Shown: positions 1 through 12,300 of the stretch, piece after piece | Layout: every line of letters starts with the position of its first letter | Numbering within the stretch: position 1 is the first letter of the stretch | Assembly (NCBI GenBank): GCA_947579665.1 | Contig: OX388350.1 | Span: 87,997,152 to 88,061,151, forward strand | Reading direction: 5' to 3' | Source: Sympetrum striolatum | Lineage: Eukaryota > Arthropoda > Insecta > Odonata > Libellulidae | DNA: 64,000 nucleotides | Notes under the pieces: generated by a model | What the model was told of the DNA's origin: nothing | Seen by the model: the letters and a program-made list of their open reading frames with translations, nothing else | The model's database searches: none | Made by a program: the position numbers and the translations under genes

Positions 1-481
1 GTAATCCCGTGTCACACGGTGTCTCAATCTACTATTTTCCTCACTTTAGGTAAAACTTTGTTCCAAAATAAGGGTCCGCCATTTTGTAATGTAGAGTATA
101 TAAATATTCGACACAGCTCATTGAAACCAAGTATTATGAAGGACAAAAAATATATTTACAATATAGCATCATAGTTTGGGTTCACAATCGACTTGAAGTT
201 AAAGAATTTCGCGAAAAATCGGAAACTGGAATTTTTGCGAAAATTAGTCAACTTTGACCCCCTGTAAAATTGTAGTGCGTGAGAATTAACAAAAATGATT
301 TCGCCCTTATATGCAGAATTTATTTTAAAATGACCATGCGAAGTTTCAAAGTCCTCACTCAAAAAAAGCACTTTCTTATTTTTGGCCAGCTTTTTTCGAT
401 TCCAGCCCACTCTGCAACGTGAACTTTTATGCTTTCTTTTTACTTTCATTTTACCATAATTCAGTTATTAAGAATCATTTG
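1..481. other. Unassigned AT-rich sequence
   Basis: No reading frame with recognisable domain content, no RNA gene and no clear terminal repeats were found. The short frames here have the composition of non-coding AT-rich DNA. Confidence 0.5.
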
Positions 482-579
482 GAAAATATACTCGGTCCTT
501 CATATGTTTACTAACCTGACATCACGGATTTGCAAAATTCCTAAACAAATGAAATTCTCCCGAACGGAAAATGTTCTCC
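482..579 (+). repeat. 98-bp direct repeat, copy 1
   Basis: This 98-bp segment recurs at 1829-1926 in the same orientation with a single difference that I can see (t/g in the middle). The sequences flanking the two copies are unrelated, apart from a few bases on the left side. The second copy abuts the broken 3' end of a Tx1-type retrotransposon, so the repeat may be a retrotransposon tail piece or an independent short element. Confidence 0.8.
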
Positions 580-1302
580 CATTTCGGCAGAATTTATACT
601 TCAATCGCTATCGTTGGTGACATAGGCGCAGAAATGACACAAATACCTAAACATCACGACAGAAATATATTCTTTTCGTTTCCAAATCACTCATTTGGGG
701 TTTAGAATTAACTGCGAAAATGAGAATTCAATCACAATACGCTTATTACCAGGCGATATATAGCAGAACCATTGAATGATCGGATGAGTAAGAAAACAAA
801 GCTAACTCAAGCGTCAACTGCATTAATTAACAGAAGCCGATGGAATAAAATGAATGAACAAAGGTATGGGCGGAAATATATAGGTAGTCTGGCCTTCCTT
901 TTCAACTTTCAATGTCAAAATACATGAAATGATATTCATCCAACATAATATGTAAAATAACAGGTTGAATGAAAAGCCTCATTAATGAAAGTGGATTTGA
1001 TGTAACATTTTAATTTTATGAAATATATATATTAATGATAACGTAATATGTTATGTGTAAATGCAGGGAAGGAAAACAATCTCTTTTAATTAATAATTCT
1101 GATGATAAATAAAACATAGAGATAAATAAAATGAGATATATCTAAAATGAGCTGCAAAGGACAAACGATGAACTTGGAATATAAAATTATATTTTTTAGG
1201 TGTGTGCATTTCCAATCAAAGGATTACAGAATGGAAGATCAATTGGTAGTATTAGTAGTATTGTTAAAAGTGCTTCGACAGCTTAGGTCATTTTGCACAT
1301 TG
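580..1302. other. Unassigned AT-rich sequence
   Basis: Nothing recognisable: AT-rich, no domain-bearing frame and no inverted termini noticed. Confidence 0.5.
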
Positions 1303-1376
1303 GCTCCCACCGGGATTCGAACCCGGGACCGCTTTCACCAAAGGCGAACGCGCTGTCCACATGACTATCCGGGAGC
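1303..1376 (-). tRNA. tRNA-like sequence (pseudogene or SINE head)
   Basis: Read on the minus strand this is a 74-nt tRNA-like unit. The acceptor arms are complementary (GCTCCCG with TGGGAGC), and a perfect T-arm (CCGGG/CCCGG around TTCGAAT) contains the B-box GGTTCGAATCC. An A-box-like stretch (TAGTCATGTGG) lies near the 5' end. The D-arm does not pair well. The anticodon arm forms an unusual long hairpin (TTCGCC/GGTGAA), so no standard 7-nt anticodon loop can be assigned; a forced reading would give TTT. A functional tRNA is therefore unlikely; a tRNA-derived SINE head or tRNA pseudogene fits better. Confidence 0.55.
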
Positions 1377-1460
1377 CCGGAATATCAATTTATTAGTACA
1401 GTTCTCCTCTATTATTATTAATAACTGAGTGAAACACAAAATGAACACAAAATATTACCT

Positions 1461-1625
1461 CCTACAGTTGACCATTGAAGGTAAAAGAGGACGCAGAAGA
1501 ACATTTTGGGTGGACAATATAAAACGTTGGATTGCCAATTGCTGAGAGACTCACAGCAAATGCTAAATTTGATCATCCATTAATGGGCAGAAGAAGACCT
1601 CTGAGTGACATTTTTATACACCGAG
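1461..1625 (+). pseudogene. Non-LTR retrotransposon RT C-terminal remnant
   Basis: A plus-strand frame reads TIEGKRGRRRTFWVDNIKRW, then breaks. After a frame change it continues with a basic RRRPL stretch. The 'EGKRGRGR..W.DNI' pattern is typical of the extreme C-terminus of RTE/CR1/Jockey-type reverse transcriptase polyproteins. Only some 50 codons remain and there are stops, so this is a fossil. Family assignment beyond non-LTR is inference. Confidence 0.45.
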
Positions 1626-1828
1626 CTTAGTTAATTTCGAAAGCATTTTGACCTCTCGGTAAAAAATGAACTTAAATTATTGCGGAATCGACTAATCGTG
1701 GATTATAATTAATCATGGAATAATACACAAACCAAATTGTTATTCTGTAGCGAAAAACACCTCAGAAGAATTTTGAAGCAATTTGAGAACTAATTTAGAA
1801 CAGTATGGTATTGCTTATCTTCGCATTT

Positions 1829-1926
1829 GAAAATATACTCGGTCCTTCATATGTTTACTAACCTGACATCACGGATTTGCAAAATTCCGAAACAAATGAA
1901 ATTCTCCCGAACGGAAAATGTTCTCC
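1829..1926 (+). repeat. 98-bp direct repeat, copy 2
   Basis: Near-identical to 482-579 (one mismatch seen). On the minus strand it supplies the last codons of the frame that ends the retrotransposon fragment (NIFRSGEFHLFRNFANP then stop). Those codons do not resemble the C-terminus of the related intact elements, so the retrotransposon homology appears to stop where this repeat starts. Confidence 0.8.
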
Positions 1927-3524
1927 TCCGGGAATATATCGCCGGCTGTGATCGCGCTCTTCTTAGTCAGGGTTTTTAGCGTCCCTTCGAGCAGGGTCCA
2001 CAGATTCTTCGAATCCTTGCATTCCAGCGCGATGTGTCTGGCGGTTCCTGTCTGCTCTTTGCACAATATACAGTCCGTATTGCTAGTGATTTTTGATTTA
2101 TGCAAGAAGATGCAGTCGGCCCACCTGCCGTGAGCCAGCCTCCAGCTCACCTCTGCGTCGTTTCCAAAGAAGGGTTGACTGTGGAAAGTCTTCCAGTGGA
2201 TTTTTCCGCACCCGTTCGCGGGAGGCCGATCGTCAGAGAGGGTCTTATAGACCACCTCTCTGTAGATATTTTTCTTGTTCATTGGTATCGGTTGAGCCGC
2301 TCTTTTGAGTTCGCTGTAGAATTGGATTTCAGAGTCGGTGCTTAGGTCCCCCCAATCTTTCGCTGCGGTCGTCCCGTTTGTTGTCGTCTTTACGTTCATC
2401 AGATTCCACGCTTTTCTAGTTTCCTCGTAAAAGAAGTCTCTCCCCCTCCCTTTCTTTGATATCCTTTCCTCCGCGAGTATCTTCCACGGCTCGTCTTCAT
2501 TTGCCAGCAGAAGCCTCTGCATGACTTGGAATCTGAAGGCCAGTATTCTCTTCTCCACGTTCACGAGACCCTAATCCCCCCAGCTCGACCGGGCTGCAGA
2601 GGGTGCGCGCATCGACCCAGTGTCTGCCATCTCCCCATACGAAGTTGACGATCTTGGACTGAAGGAGGTTGTACAGCGTCTTGGGGACGGGTTGGCACTG
2701 CGCGACGTGCCAAACTTTCGGAGCGATGAATTGGTTCGCTGCCCTTACCCTTCCTATTAGGGAAAGGGGTCGTCCCACCACAGACCATTTTTGGATTCCT
2801 TGCAGCACTTTTTCTTTGATTTCGGTCTCAATCTTTGCCGCCGCGTCGTGTTTCTCGTTCCCGATCCACACTCCCAAGAATTTGGCTCCGTCTGTTTTCC
2901 ATCGCAAGGTAGCTGGCCAATCGTTTCTTCCTTTCCATTTACCGCACCCCATCCCCATGGATTTCTCTCCATTGAGGACAGCCCCGGATACAGTTGCGTA
3001 ATCCTCGAAGACGTCCAGGAGTTTCTGTATTTCGAGGTCTTCAGAAATTATGACGTTGACGTCATCTGCATACGCGGATACGACTAGGTGTATGGGGTTT
3101 CTCCCTCTCCGAATAGGCATGCCGGTTAATTTAGATTTAATTTGGGTAAGGAAGGGTTCTAAGCTTATGGCGTATAACTGTCCAGACAATGGGCAGCCTT
3201 GTCTAATGCCTCTTCGGAATTGGATGGGGGCCGTTAGAAATGATGCCACCCTGATGAAGAATTGGCTGTCTTCGTAAAGAGTTTGTATTTGATTGACGAA
3301 GTTGCTCTTAAAACCTATCTTCTTTAGGGCGTAGAGAAGATGAGAGTGACGAACTCTGTCGAAGGCCCCTTTTTGGTCGAGAGAGATCACGGCTATCTGT
3401 AAATTTTCGTCATTGGCCTTAGCTATCGAATCTCTAAGGAGGTTAACGTTGTTAAGGATAGTCCTTCCAGGAACTCCGCATCCCTGCTCCTTTGAAATTA
3501 CGTCTCCAATCACGAGGTTCAGCC
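1927..3524 (-). pseudogene. Tx1-clade non-LTR retrotransposon ORF2, 3' part (RT core and C-terminus)
   Basis: This minus-strand fragment carries reverse-transcriptase motifs in order: ISKEQGCGVPGRTILNN, SLDQKGAFDRV, RRGIRQGCPLSGQLYAI and the catalytic AYADDVNV. It is followed by the thumb region and a C-terminal CCHC knuckle (CILC...H...C, spacing CX2CX8HX4C). It aligns co-linearly with the intact ORF2 proteins at 21.5-25.0 and 29.4-32.9 kb. A one-base frameshift near 2572 splits the frame: reading shifts from GGLG into VNVEKRILAFRFQ. The fragment joins exactly to the 5' part at 7530-9164, the two being separated by the inserted DNA transposon at 3525-7529. The 3' end is truncated at the 98-bp repeat. 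It is a dead copy. Confidence 0.85.
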
Positions 3525-4699
3525 CATGGGGGCGACTCTCCATAAGAAGGGGAGGTAAGGCACTTCTTCGGAGACTACCGCCAGTGGCGCTGTTAGTCGT
3601 CTGCTAGCAATACGGCTGCTACGCTTTTGTAATTATCCCGTACTTTCGAAATTTTTATATTTATTTTAGGTTTGCAGAGGTATATTCCGCTGTAGAGAAC
3701 ATGAATAATTACAAGTAAAATATGTTCTTATAGGAAAATTTATTAAAACATTTCATTATACAAGAAGAAATACATTTTTCAACATAATGAATTTTGCTAG
3801 ATAATCGGTAATCACAGGAAATATTGTGATGGCCGTAAACATTTATCTAACTGTACTCTGCCTATAATTATCAAACATACAATTTATAAACATTCACGCG
3901 TTTCAACGTAAATGTTGTACAATAAATTTAAAAGAGAAAATGCATATCGTGATGAAATTCGAGTATCATTTTCACAATTATACAAGTACAAAACTAGAAG
4001 ACTTAAAAAAGCATGGGTATCTTAGAATTCACTTTGGTGAACATAAATACAGATAGTTCCTCCCTTTAGATACCAGCTTTACTACAAATGTGGTTAAAAA
4101 GCATTCATAGGGTAAAGAAACCTATTTTTGAATTGATATTTGATGGAATAGGTACAAACAAGTAAATTCTTTTAAAAATCGAAACAATCCTAAGCTCACC
4201 ACTGTTAATTATAATAAAAATCACAGTCAGCAAGCACTAGTTTTTCTTACAATGAATAATTAAAATGAAAATCCATCACAAGTCTTTTTCAATACAAGAT
4301 GCATTGCACTACAAAAAGCACTTAAATATATGAAAGTATATTTCATAAGTAAGAAAACGATGGCACATTTAATGAAAAGCACACTCATTGATCTACTAGA
4401 TCTCACATAGAAATGCAATTAACAGAAAATTAAAACATTTCATGAGAGAGGAGTTATATAGAGTAGTTTCTTATAAGTGTCCACATTATCCTAATTTTTA
4501 TAAACAAATAACCTGTTTCAAAGAAAGAGGCATTGATCATCATCATCATCTGGTTAGTTAAAGCAAACCAAAAACCAGACATTTGCATTCTTGAAATTTT
4601 GGTGTAGGGAAGGGGAAGATATTTCTGTGATTTTAGTGAAGGGTTGGTTGAGAGGAATTTTACTAAAATAATTAAATGTTAATAAGTAACTATCAAGAT

Positions 4700-4975
4700 T
4701 GGAAATTAATCCTACTTCGTGAGGATCCCAAATCGCACAGCAATACTAAAGTAGAGGTCAAATAAAGGAAAGATATACAATTTCTTTTACTTAAGATGAA
4801 TATACCCTCAGAATTCTACTGGCTAACCTTTGCATCCCATTCGCCTTTCCAATTACACTTAGAATATGCTCTTTGAAGGAAAAAGTACTACTGATTGTAA
4901 TTCCTAGGTATTTATGATGCATCACGAGTTCCAAGGGATTTCCTGAAATTCTATACGGCATATAATTTGTATCAT
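4700..4975 (-). pseudogene. CR1/Jockey-like RT C-terminal fragment inside the hAT-like element
   Basis: The minus strand reads YRISGNPLELVMHHKYLGIT, then SFKEHI, then (after stops) AIWDPHEVGL. 'YLGI..…F..HI' and 'LEY...WDPH' are hallmark motifs of the region downstream of the palm in CR1/Jockey-type reverse transcriptases. The same family occurs on the plus strand at 47.05-47.25, 47.7-47.8 and 49.1 kb. The fragment has several stops and is not coding. Confidence 0.65.
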
Positions 4976-5689
4976 AAAATAGCTTTTTGCAAGGAAAGTA
5001 TCCTTATAACAAGGAATGAAACCTGTTCTAAGAGAAAAAATTCAACTTCCTCTTATTCACTGGCAAGAAATTAACATTACTTATCATTTACTATGGCCCC
5101 GTAACCCTTTGAGGACTGTAAGAAAACTGCAATTGAAATACCGTTTTATTTTTCTAAATTCTGTTATTTGGGTCAAATTGTGATAACATCTCAATTCTTA
5201 TCAAAATATATATCTTAATTGGACCTTCATTTTACTTATATCACCATAATAAGACTATTGCATTTCCCCCCCTAAAACTGTTGCTAGGCAAAATGTTTGA
5301 ACAAAATATATTTAAAATTAAAAGAAAAGTTTGTCCTAAAGCAATGAAAGTATATCAGCAAGATATACGTTTTATACAAATGTTTTTTTAGGCTGTGGAC
5401 TATAACAACAGACTTTGAAATGAGGTGAACGACCTCACTTCAAGGGTTAATAATAATTAAGTTGTTGCCATAAAAAAGCTTGTTTGTTGAATAAAGCAAT
5501 CTATCTGTTCATAAAAATTTTTAGTGGAATAAATTACTCTTTATAACTCCTTTCATGATGTAGTATATAGCTAGGTACCACAAAGTAAATGAGGAATTAG
5601 TAAATAATATAAGAATTATATTTTTACTAATTCTACACTATTTCTATTTTTACTATACACACTCATTTACAAATTTTAATATTCACTAC

Positions 5690-6190
5690 TACAGGGGACA
5701 ATTTGAATCCAGTTACTTGGAAATAGATTAAGTAAATTATAGCTATCACAAATGGCTTCATTGAAGCACACAATCCACTCAACCGAAAGGTGAATTTCAA
5801 CAGAGGTTACAAATCACGATAGCTATTACATATCTGGAAGTAACCACATGTCCTAGACTATGAAGCATGATGTGCCAGAGATAAACAAAAAATCTATAAA
5901 CAAATGTTCTTGGTATACTTAGTTATTTCAATTACTCTGTTTTATTCTTTTAATTAGTACAGAACTTGGTTACTTGGAAATAAACTTCCTACAGACATTC
6001 TGGCACCACAAATATCTTCACTGGACCACTAAATCCACCACACCATGAAAAGGTGAAATCCCACAGAGAGGTAACAAACAACAACAGGTATCATAACACC
6101 AAGTAAGCAGCAAAATGTGGTAGAACTACACATAAAACCAGTAAACACAAGCTCTAAGTGTAACTAAATATCCTAATTATTCTGTTTTGA
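5690..6190. repeat. Diverged tandem duplication (about 250 bp x 2)
   Basis: Two diverged copies follow each other. They share, in order, 'ttacttggaaat', 'caccacaaat/tcacaaat', 'ttcactgg/ttcattg', a 'gaaaggtga…cacagag…gtaac' stretch and a closing 'attactctgtttt'. The copies are approximately 5690-5945 and 5955-6190. No coding potential was seen. Confidence 0.6.
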
Positions 6191-6291
6191 ATCACTAAAG
6201 AATGCTTTACTGCCTCCCTTGGACATTAAAAAAGTCTGCTGTTGAGTTTGGATAACCTGCCTCTTAGGATGCTATTACACTTTATTGTTTC

Positions 6292-6800
6292 ACTAATCTT
6301 ATGTTTTAGTCCTTTAATGTAATAGCTGGGATCGATAAATCATCATTATCTTTGAGATTGACACTACGTATACGTAGTGTAAATTTATAAAGCCAACTTA
6401 ACATCATAAATATGAATTTTTACCTTTTTAAAAGAAATATCCTACACAATTCCCGAAGTTTGCAACCTAGAACTCCTCTGCATTCCTAAAACAAGAATCC
6501 TACATCTTTATGTTCTGCTATGATATTGAGTGCCTGTAAGATAACATTTTAACATATTAATAACTAATCTTATGTTTTAGTCCTTTAATATGACAGCTGG
6601 GATCGATATATCATCATTATCTTTGAGATTAACACTACGTAAAGACAAACTTAACGTCAAAAATATGCATTTTTACCTTTTTAATGGAAATATTCTATAC
6701 AATTCCGGAAGTTTAGAGCTCCTCTGCATTTATAACACAAGAAGCCTACATCTTTATCTTCTGCTTCGATACTGAGTGCCTGTAAGATAACATTTTAACA
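6292..6800. repeat. Tandem duplication (about 255 bp x 2)
   Basis: Copy 1 (6292-6554) and copy 2 (6563-6800) begin with 'actaatcttatgttttagtc', share 'agctgggatcgat', and end with 'gagtgcctgtaagataac'. Copy 1 alone contains a 20-bp perfect palindrome at 6361-6380 (ACACTACGTATACGTAGTGT), where copy 2 has only half of it. Confidence 0.75.
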
Positions 6801-7529
6801 AATAAATAAAACTAGCAGGAATCTAACTTCAGATAGGTTATTCAAAATTCACTTTAACGGCATTATTTCATTCACTAGTATTCATTCACACATATTCATA
6901 ACGTTAAAACAGCGCATATATCATTATTATGGCATATTTAACGTCAATTTTCGTTTAGCAATAATAGCGTAACTTCAAGATGACAAAGTTTATTACAATT
7001 TCACTATCTCATCAACTGGATAGAACAATGTTAGCAAAAGGTCATACACTTACCAATGTTACGTCATTAATTTCCTTACTTTTGCTTTCCGCTAGGAAAT
7101 TAGAAATATTTAATCTCAAGCTCATCGAAGAATAATCTTCATCTCCTTGAAATTCAAATTCTTCGCAAATATATTTTATTTTGCGATTAACGATTGCAAA
7201 TCACATTTAAGATTAAGACGCTTCAGGTAAATTCGCTTGCTTCCTTCGAATGTTTGGACCGTTTAAACCATTCTGGCTCCTCATTCGTGGATTTGTAGAG
7301 AGAAAGTTTTTGTAAATCATGTAAATATTACCATATAATAATAATCATATAAGGTCAAGGTGACCTCTGTCATCATATTGTAGTTATAAAGGTTTTATTA
7401 ATAAAGAATTATTTAATATTAACTTCATATTTACTCTCCCCTTAACGCTATGTAGTACAAGTAGTGACACCGACACGCAATCTCCAAGAAACTCCCTGAG
7501 AGAACAAATGAACGAGAGTCGCTCCCCTG

Positions 7530-9164
7530 GTTCAGCCTATGGGAGATGCATTTAGCGATTATTTTGTAATCGATACACGTCAAGCTTATAGGTCTCCAAT
7601 TTCCGACAATGTTTCTATCCCCTCCTTTGTGTATCAGAGATATTATCGTCTTTCTGGTTGATTTGGGAAGACATCCTTTTTTGAAGCTCTCCTCAGTCAT
7701 TTTCAGAAAGGATTTCCTGAGAAGAGGCCAGAATTTTTGATAAAATTCTACTGTTATTCCGTCTATACCGGGTGCTTTCCCTTTATTGAGGGCTTTAACG
7801 GCTGCGTCCATTTCGTCTATCGTAAAACTTTCTTCGCAAAGGTTAGCCCTGTCTTCATCCAATTTTTTCATCTGCCCGTAAATTTCATTTCCTTCCTCTG
7901 TTTGGGCCGTTTGTTGCGAATCCTTTTGGAGGTTCGCAAAGTGCTCTCGGATTACCTTACAGATGTCAGTTGGCGAGGTCGTGATGCCCCTATCGGTTCG
8001 AATTGAGTTGATGGGCTTTGGAAACCATCGCCTGGCTGTCTTTGCTAAATGGGTTCCTGTTGGTGCATCGCTGGCGATGACATTCTGCAGCCCCATGCTC
8101 GTGAGTCTACTCTCGCCTTCTCTCACATACCACTCGGCTATCTTCTCATTAATTGCTATCGTATCTTCATTCGCTATTCGCAATGTTGCCGCTATATCTT
8201 CTAACTTTCTTATGGTCTGGTATCTAATGTCTTTTTCTATTTTCTTGAATAAAATCGTCGAGGCTCTAACCTCTTCTTTGAAATTTTCCCACCACTCTAT
8301 CGGATCGGAGTTATCTTCGTGGTTACATCTATCTATAATTGCTTTAATCATTATATTGTATCTTTCATTTTCGAGAAAGCTATTGTCTAGTCGCCAGTAA
8401 GGGCTTTTCCAATGGTCCAGTTCCTCCGCAATGTTGATTTTTAGTTTTACGAGGTAATGGTCGGAGAAAGTTGGTATTACGTCTATCTGCTGTAGGTTCT
8501 CAACGGCATTTTTGTTGACGTAGTATCGGTCTAGCCTTGACTTGGAGTAGTAAGGTCCGCAGGAGACGTAGGTGTAGCCTGCTTCCTCCTTCCGAAATTC
8601 CTCCCACGCATCCACCATATCTAATCTTTTCATAATGCATTTCAAAATTTTAGTTGTTTTAGGATGTCTTTCTATGCCTGTGGAGCGATCCTTCTTCGGG
8701 TTAAGGGTGCAATTAAAGTCGCCCCCGACGAAGATCTTTCTTGTACTGCTGTCTGCTGGGCTGTTTAAAGTAACGTACTCTTCTACTCTGTTTAACACAA
8801 CTGCAGCGTGGGCTTCATTGTTGGGCGTGTAAACGTTCACTATGTTAATTGACTGTCCTCCCCGAGTGGTCAGTAATGCAGCTTGTGCGTAACCTACCTC
8901 TAACACCTCTTTCTTTTTAACTGTTATGTCTTGGTTTTTTCTGACTAATATGGCTGTTCCAGAACATACATTTGTTGGTGGATTGAATATGCAGTTGTAG
9001 CCAACAAAATCCAAAGCGCCGTCATCTAAGTTTGTCTCTTGTAGCAGACAAACGTCGGGATTCAATCTCTCCAAGAGTATTTCAAATAGCTCTCTTTTAT
9101 TCACGGAACGTAAGGATCTCACATTGTGTGTTATGAAAATAAGGTCGCCTGGGTGCTTCTTCAT
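7530..9164 (-). pseudogene. Tx1-clade non-LTR retrotransposon ORF2, 5' part (endonuclease and RT start)
   Basis: The minus-strand frame starts at an ATG at 9162-9164 (MKKHPGDL). It contains the apurinic-type endonuclease: HNVRS, the catalytic glutamate in LLQETN, GDFNCTLNP, SRLDRYYV and SFSDH. It then enters the reverse transcriptase with KAPGIDGITVEFYQKFW, LIHKGGD and NWRPISLTCIDYKIIAKC. The frame then runs into the hAT-like insertion and stops at 7431. ORF1 ends 25 bases upstream of the ATG. The 5' half has no internal stop, so it probably lost function mainly through the insertion and the 3' damage. It is closest in organisation to the elements at 21-36 kb. Confidence 0.88.
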
Positions 9165-9189
9165 AACAGTTTCCTCTGTTGTGAAATGC

Positions 9190-9338
9190 TTATTCGTCAC
9201 ACTTTCTGAGGGCTTTCAGAAGCCTTTGGATTCTAATTCTAAAGGCTTGCTCTTTAATTATTCTCTTATCTATAATGTCTTCCAAGACGTCGATTAAATC
9301 TTTAGTGTCAGAAAACATGTCGAACGCCTTTTCTAGGA
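9190..9338 (-). pseudogene. Tx1-clade retrotransposon ORF1, C-terminal end
   Basis: On the minus strand, sequence ending in FRIRIQRLLKALRKCDE and a TAA at 9190-9192 matches the ORF1 C-terminus of the element at 25.1 kb (DISEKRII...FRMRIQRLLKALKRK). Here the ORF1 stop lies 25 bases before the ORF2 ATG. The rest of ORF1 and the 5' UTR are missing: at about 9339 the sequence switches to satellite, so the element was truncated or the satellite arrived next to it. Confidence 0.75.
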
Positions 9339-12300
9339 TACAAACTCACAGCCTAAACCACAAGCGTCATTGGCTTGAAATTTTTACGACATATTGGCCA
9401 TAACATGTAACCTCCAGAAAAATTGCGATTTTGAACCTCAGTGTCGTGGGTTCGATTCCAGAGGGCCCCAAAGTTCCGAATTTTCCCGTTAAAATGCATT
9501 GCTTTGATTTTCAGGAATTAAAAAAAAATACTTCCCGGATAGGTAGAGAATCAAAACTCAAGGAGCCTATATATATTGTCATGATCTTTCGAAAACATAA
9601 ATGAGTTTTACGGAAAATATCCTGGGTTCGATGCTAGGTCGAGGCAAAAATCGGCCGTTTAAAATGCATTGGGGCGATTTCTAAGATTTTTTTTGGACCC
9701 CTTCCGGAGGCATGGAAACTTGAAATTCGTCATGGAGTTGGAGATCCTAAATATATTTCATAATCCAATTTTACATATTCGCTGATGGACCTTGGTTCGA
9801 TCCCAGAGAGCCATATACATTCCTCAATGCATTTCTTATGGAGATAACAGAAAAAGGTTTTTGGTACTTCCCGATATGTTATCGACTTCAAACTTAGTAT
9901 GAAATAATCTGAAGTCCTAATAAGTCATACTGTGCATTCACAGCTACCAATATTTCCTGGGTTCGACACCATGCGTCTCTAAAATCAGTAAATTATCGGA
10001 TTTTTAAGAATTAATTTAAACCCCTTCACAATAATATTAAAACATGAAAATAGGTATATAGAGAGAGAACATAGACACATTTCAAAAACATGTTTTAGAC
10101 TACCTAGATCGTCCTTGGTTCGAATCCAGAGAGCCATTTACATTATTGAAAAATAGAACGTCGTTTGAGGCTGTTGGAGCCAATATTTCTGCTTGAATTT
10201 CCACACATAGTAAGAGATGGTGATTTAATGTTGTGCTGCATAGTAGGTTTACCAGGAAGGCGTAGGTTCGATGCCAGACGATTAAATTGCAGCGAATTTT
10301 AAGAATATTTTCAATCCCTTTTTTTTATTGAGGGCCGTCCCGATATGATGCCGACATGAAATTAGTGTTGTCGATCTGCTTGCAGTATGCAAGCTACATT
10401 TTACTCGTATCTATTATATATAGATGCTTCTCCGGATTCATTCATGTATTTACCCAGATACCCAGATAGGATACTAATTCACAGGCTAAACTACTGGCGT
10501 CATTGACTCGAAATTTTTACCACGTATTGGCCATAACGTACAACCGCCAGAGAAATTGCGATTTTGATCCTCAGTGTCATGGGTTCGATTCCAGAGGGCC
10601 TCAAAGTCCCAATTTTTTCCATTTAAATACATTGCGTTGATTTTCGGGAATTTTTAAAAAATACTTACCGGATAGGTAGAGAATCGAAACTCAAGGATCC
10701 TATATATATGAACACGATCTACGAAAACATAAATGAGTTTTACGGAAAATAACCTGGGTTCGATGCTAGGTCGGGGCAAAAATCGGCCGTTTAAAATGCA
10801 TTGTGGCGATTTTAAGATTTTTTTTGGACCCCTTTCCGAATGAATGGAAACTTGAAATTTGGAATGGGGTTAGAAATCATAAATATATTTCATAATCAAA
10901 TTTTACATATTCGCTGAGGGTCCTTGGTTCGATCCCAGAGGGCCAATTGCACTCCACAATGCATTTCTTATGGGGATAACGGAAACACATTTTAGGTACT
11001 TCCCGGTATGATATCGACTTCAAACTTTGTATGAAATTAGATCAAGTCCTAGCAAGTCATTTTGTGCATTTACAGCTTCCAATACGTCCAGGGTTCGACA
11101 CCAGGCGTCTCTAGAATCAGTCACTGATCCGATTTTTAAGAATTATTTTGAACCCCTTCCCAATAATATTAAAAGTTGAAATTTCGCATATATATAGAAC
11201 TTATAGATACATTTCGAAAACACATTTTATATTTCCTAGATCGTCCTTGGTTCGAATCCAGAGAGCTATTAACATTCGTGAAAAGTAGGTCTTCGTTTGA
11301 GGCAGTTGCAGCCTATATTTCTGCTTAAATTTTCACACGTATTTAGAGAAGATGATCTTCTGATGTGCTGCATAGAAATTTCACCAAAAAGACCCGGGTT
11401 CGATGCCAGACGATTAAATTGAAGCGAATTTTAAGAGTATTTTCAATCCTTTTTTTCCTTTCCGGGACCGTCCCGATATAATGCCGTTATGAAATTAGTG
11501 TTGTCGATCTGCTTGCAGTATGCAAGCTACATTTTACTCGTATAGCTATATAGATAGGATACAAATTCACAGGCTAAACTACAAGGGTCATTGCCTTGAA
11601 ATTTTTATGACGTATTGGCCATAACGTGAAACCCCCAGGAAAAAAGCGACTTTGATCCTTAGTGTCATAGGTTCGATTCCAGAGGGCTCCAGAGTCCCGA
11701 TTTTTCCCGTTTAAATGCATTGCCGTGATTTTCGGGAATTTAAAAAAAATACCTTCGGCTAGGTAGAGAAAAAAAACTCCGGGTGCCTATACTTATGGTC
11801 TTGGACTTTCGAAAACATCAATGACCTTTACAAAAAATATCCTGGGTTCGATGCTAGGACGATGCAAAGATCTGCCCTTTTAAATACATGGGAGCTGTTT
11901 TTCATTATTTTTTTTGATACACTTCTCGAAATAATAGGAAGTTCGTGCTTAGCCGGAAAGTGTAAGGTAAGAATTGGTTTAAGAAAAAAATTTTCATAAC
12001 ACCGTACTATTCCTGGGTTCGATGCCAGAGCACATTAACATTTCTCTCATAAGGAATATAAGGGAAAAGTAAGGCTTCGATTGAGGCAGTTGCAGCCAAT
12101 ATATCTGCTTGAATTTTCGCACATAGTTAAAGATTAATATCTTCTATTATGTTGCATAGGAAGTTTTACCAGAAAGACCCGGGTTCGATGCCGGGCGGTA
12201 TATATGTCTCCCGTTTAAAATACATAGGGTTAGTATTTCATTATTTTTTTGATGCACTTATCGAAATGATAGGAAGTTCGTGCTTGGCTGGAAGATGTAT

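Larger units (their letters stand above)
3525..7529. mobile_element. hAT-like non-autonomous DNA transposon (4.0 kb), inserted in Tx1 element
   Basis: Both ends show an inverted terminal repeat: left CATGGGGGCGACTCTC, right end in reverse complement CAGGGGAGCGACTCTC. They are flanked by a perfect 8-bp duplication (gttcagcc at 3517-3524 and 7530-7537). Removing the insert restores a continuous retrotransposon reading frame (…SHRLN-LVIGDVIS…), which independently confirms the borders. An 8-bp duplication with CAGGG-type termini fits the hAT superfamily; P-type elements also make 8-bp duplications. No transposase frame is visible inside, so it is non-autonomous. The interior is AT-rich and contains a CR1-like RT fragment and two internal duplications. 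Confidence 0.82.

Noticed and set aside
1303..1376. Functional tRNA gene
   Set aside because: Perfect T-arm and good acceptor, but no proper D-arm or 7-nt anticodon loop.
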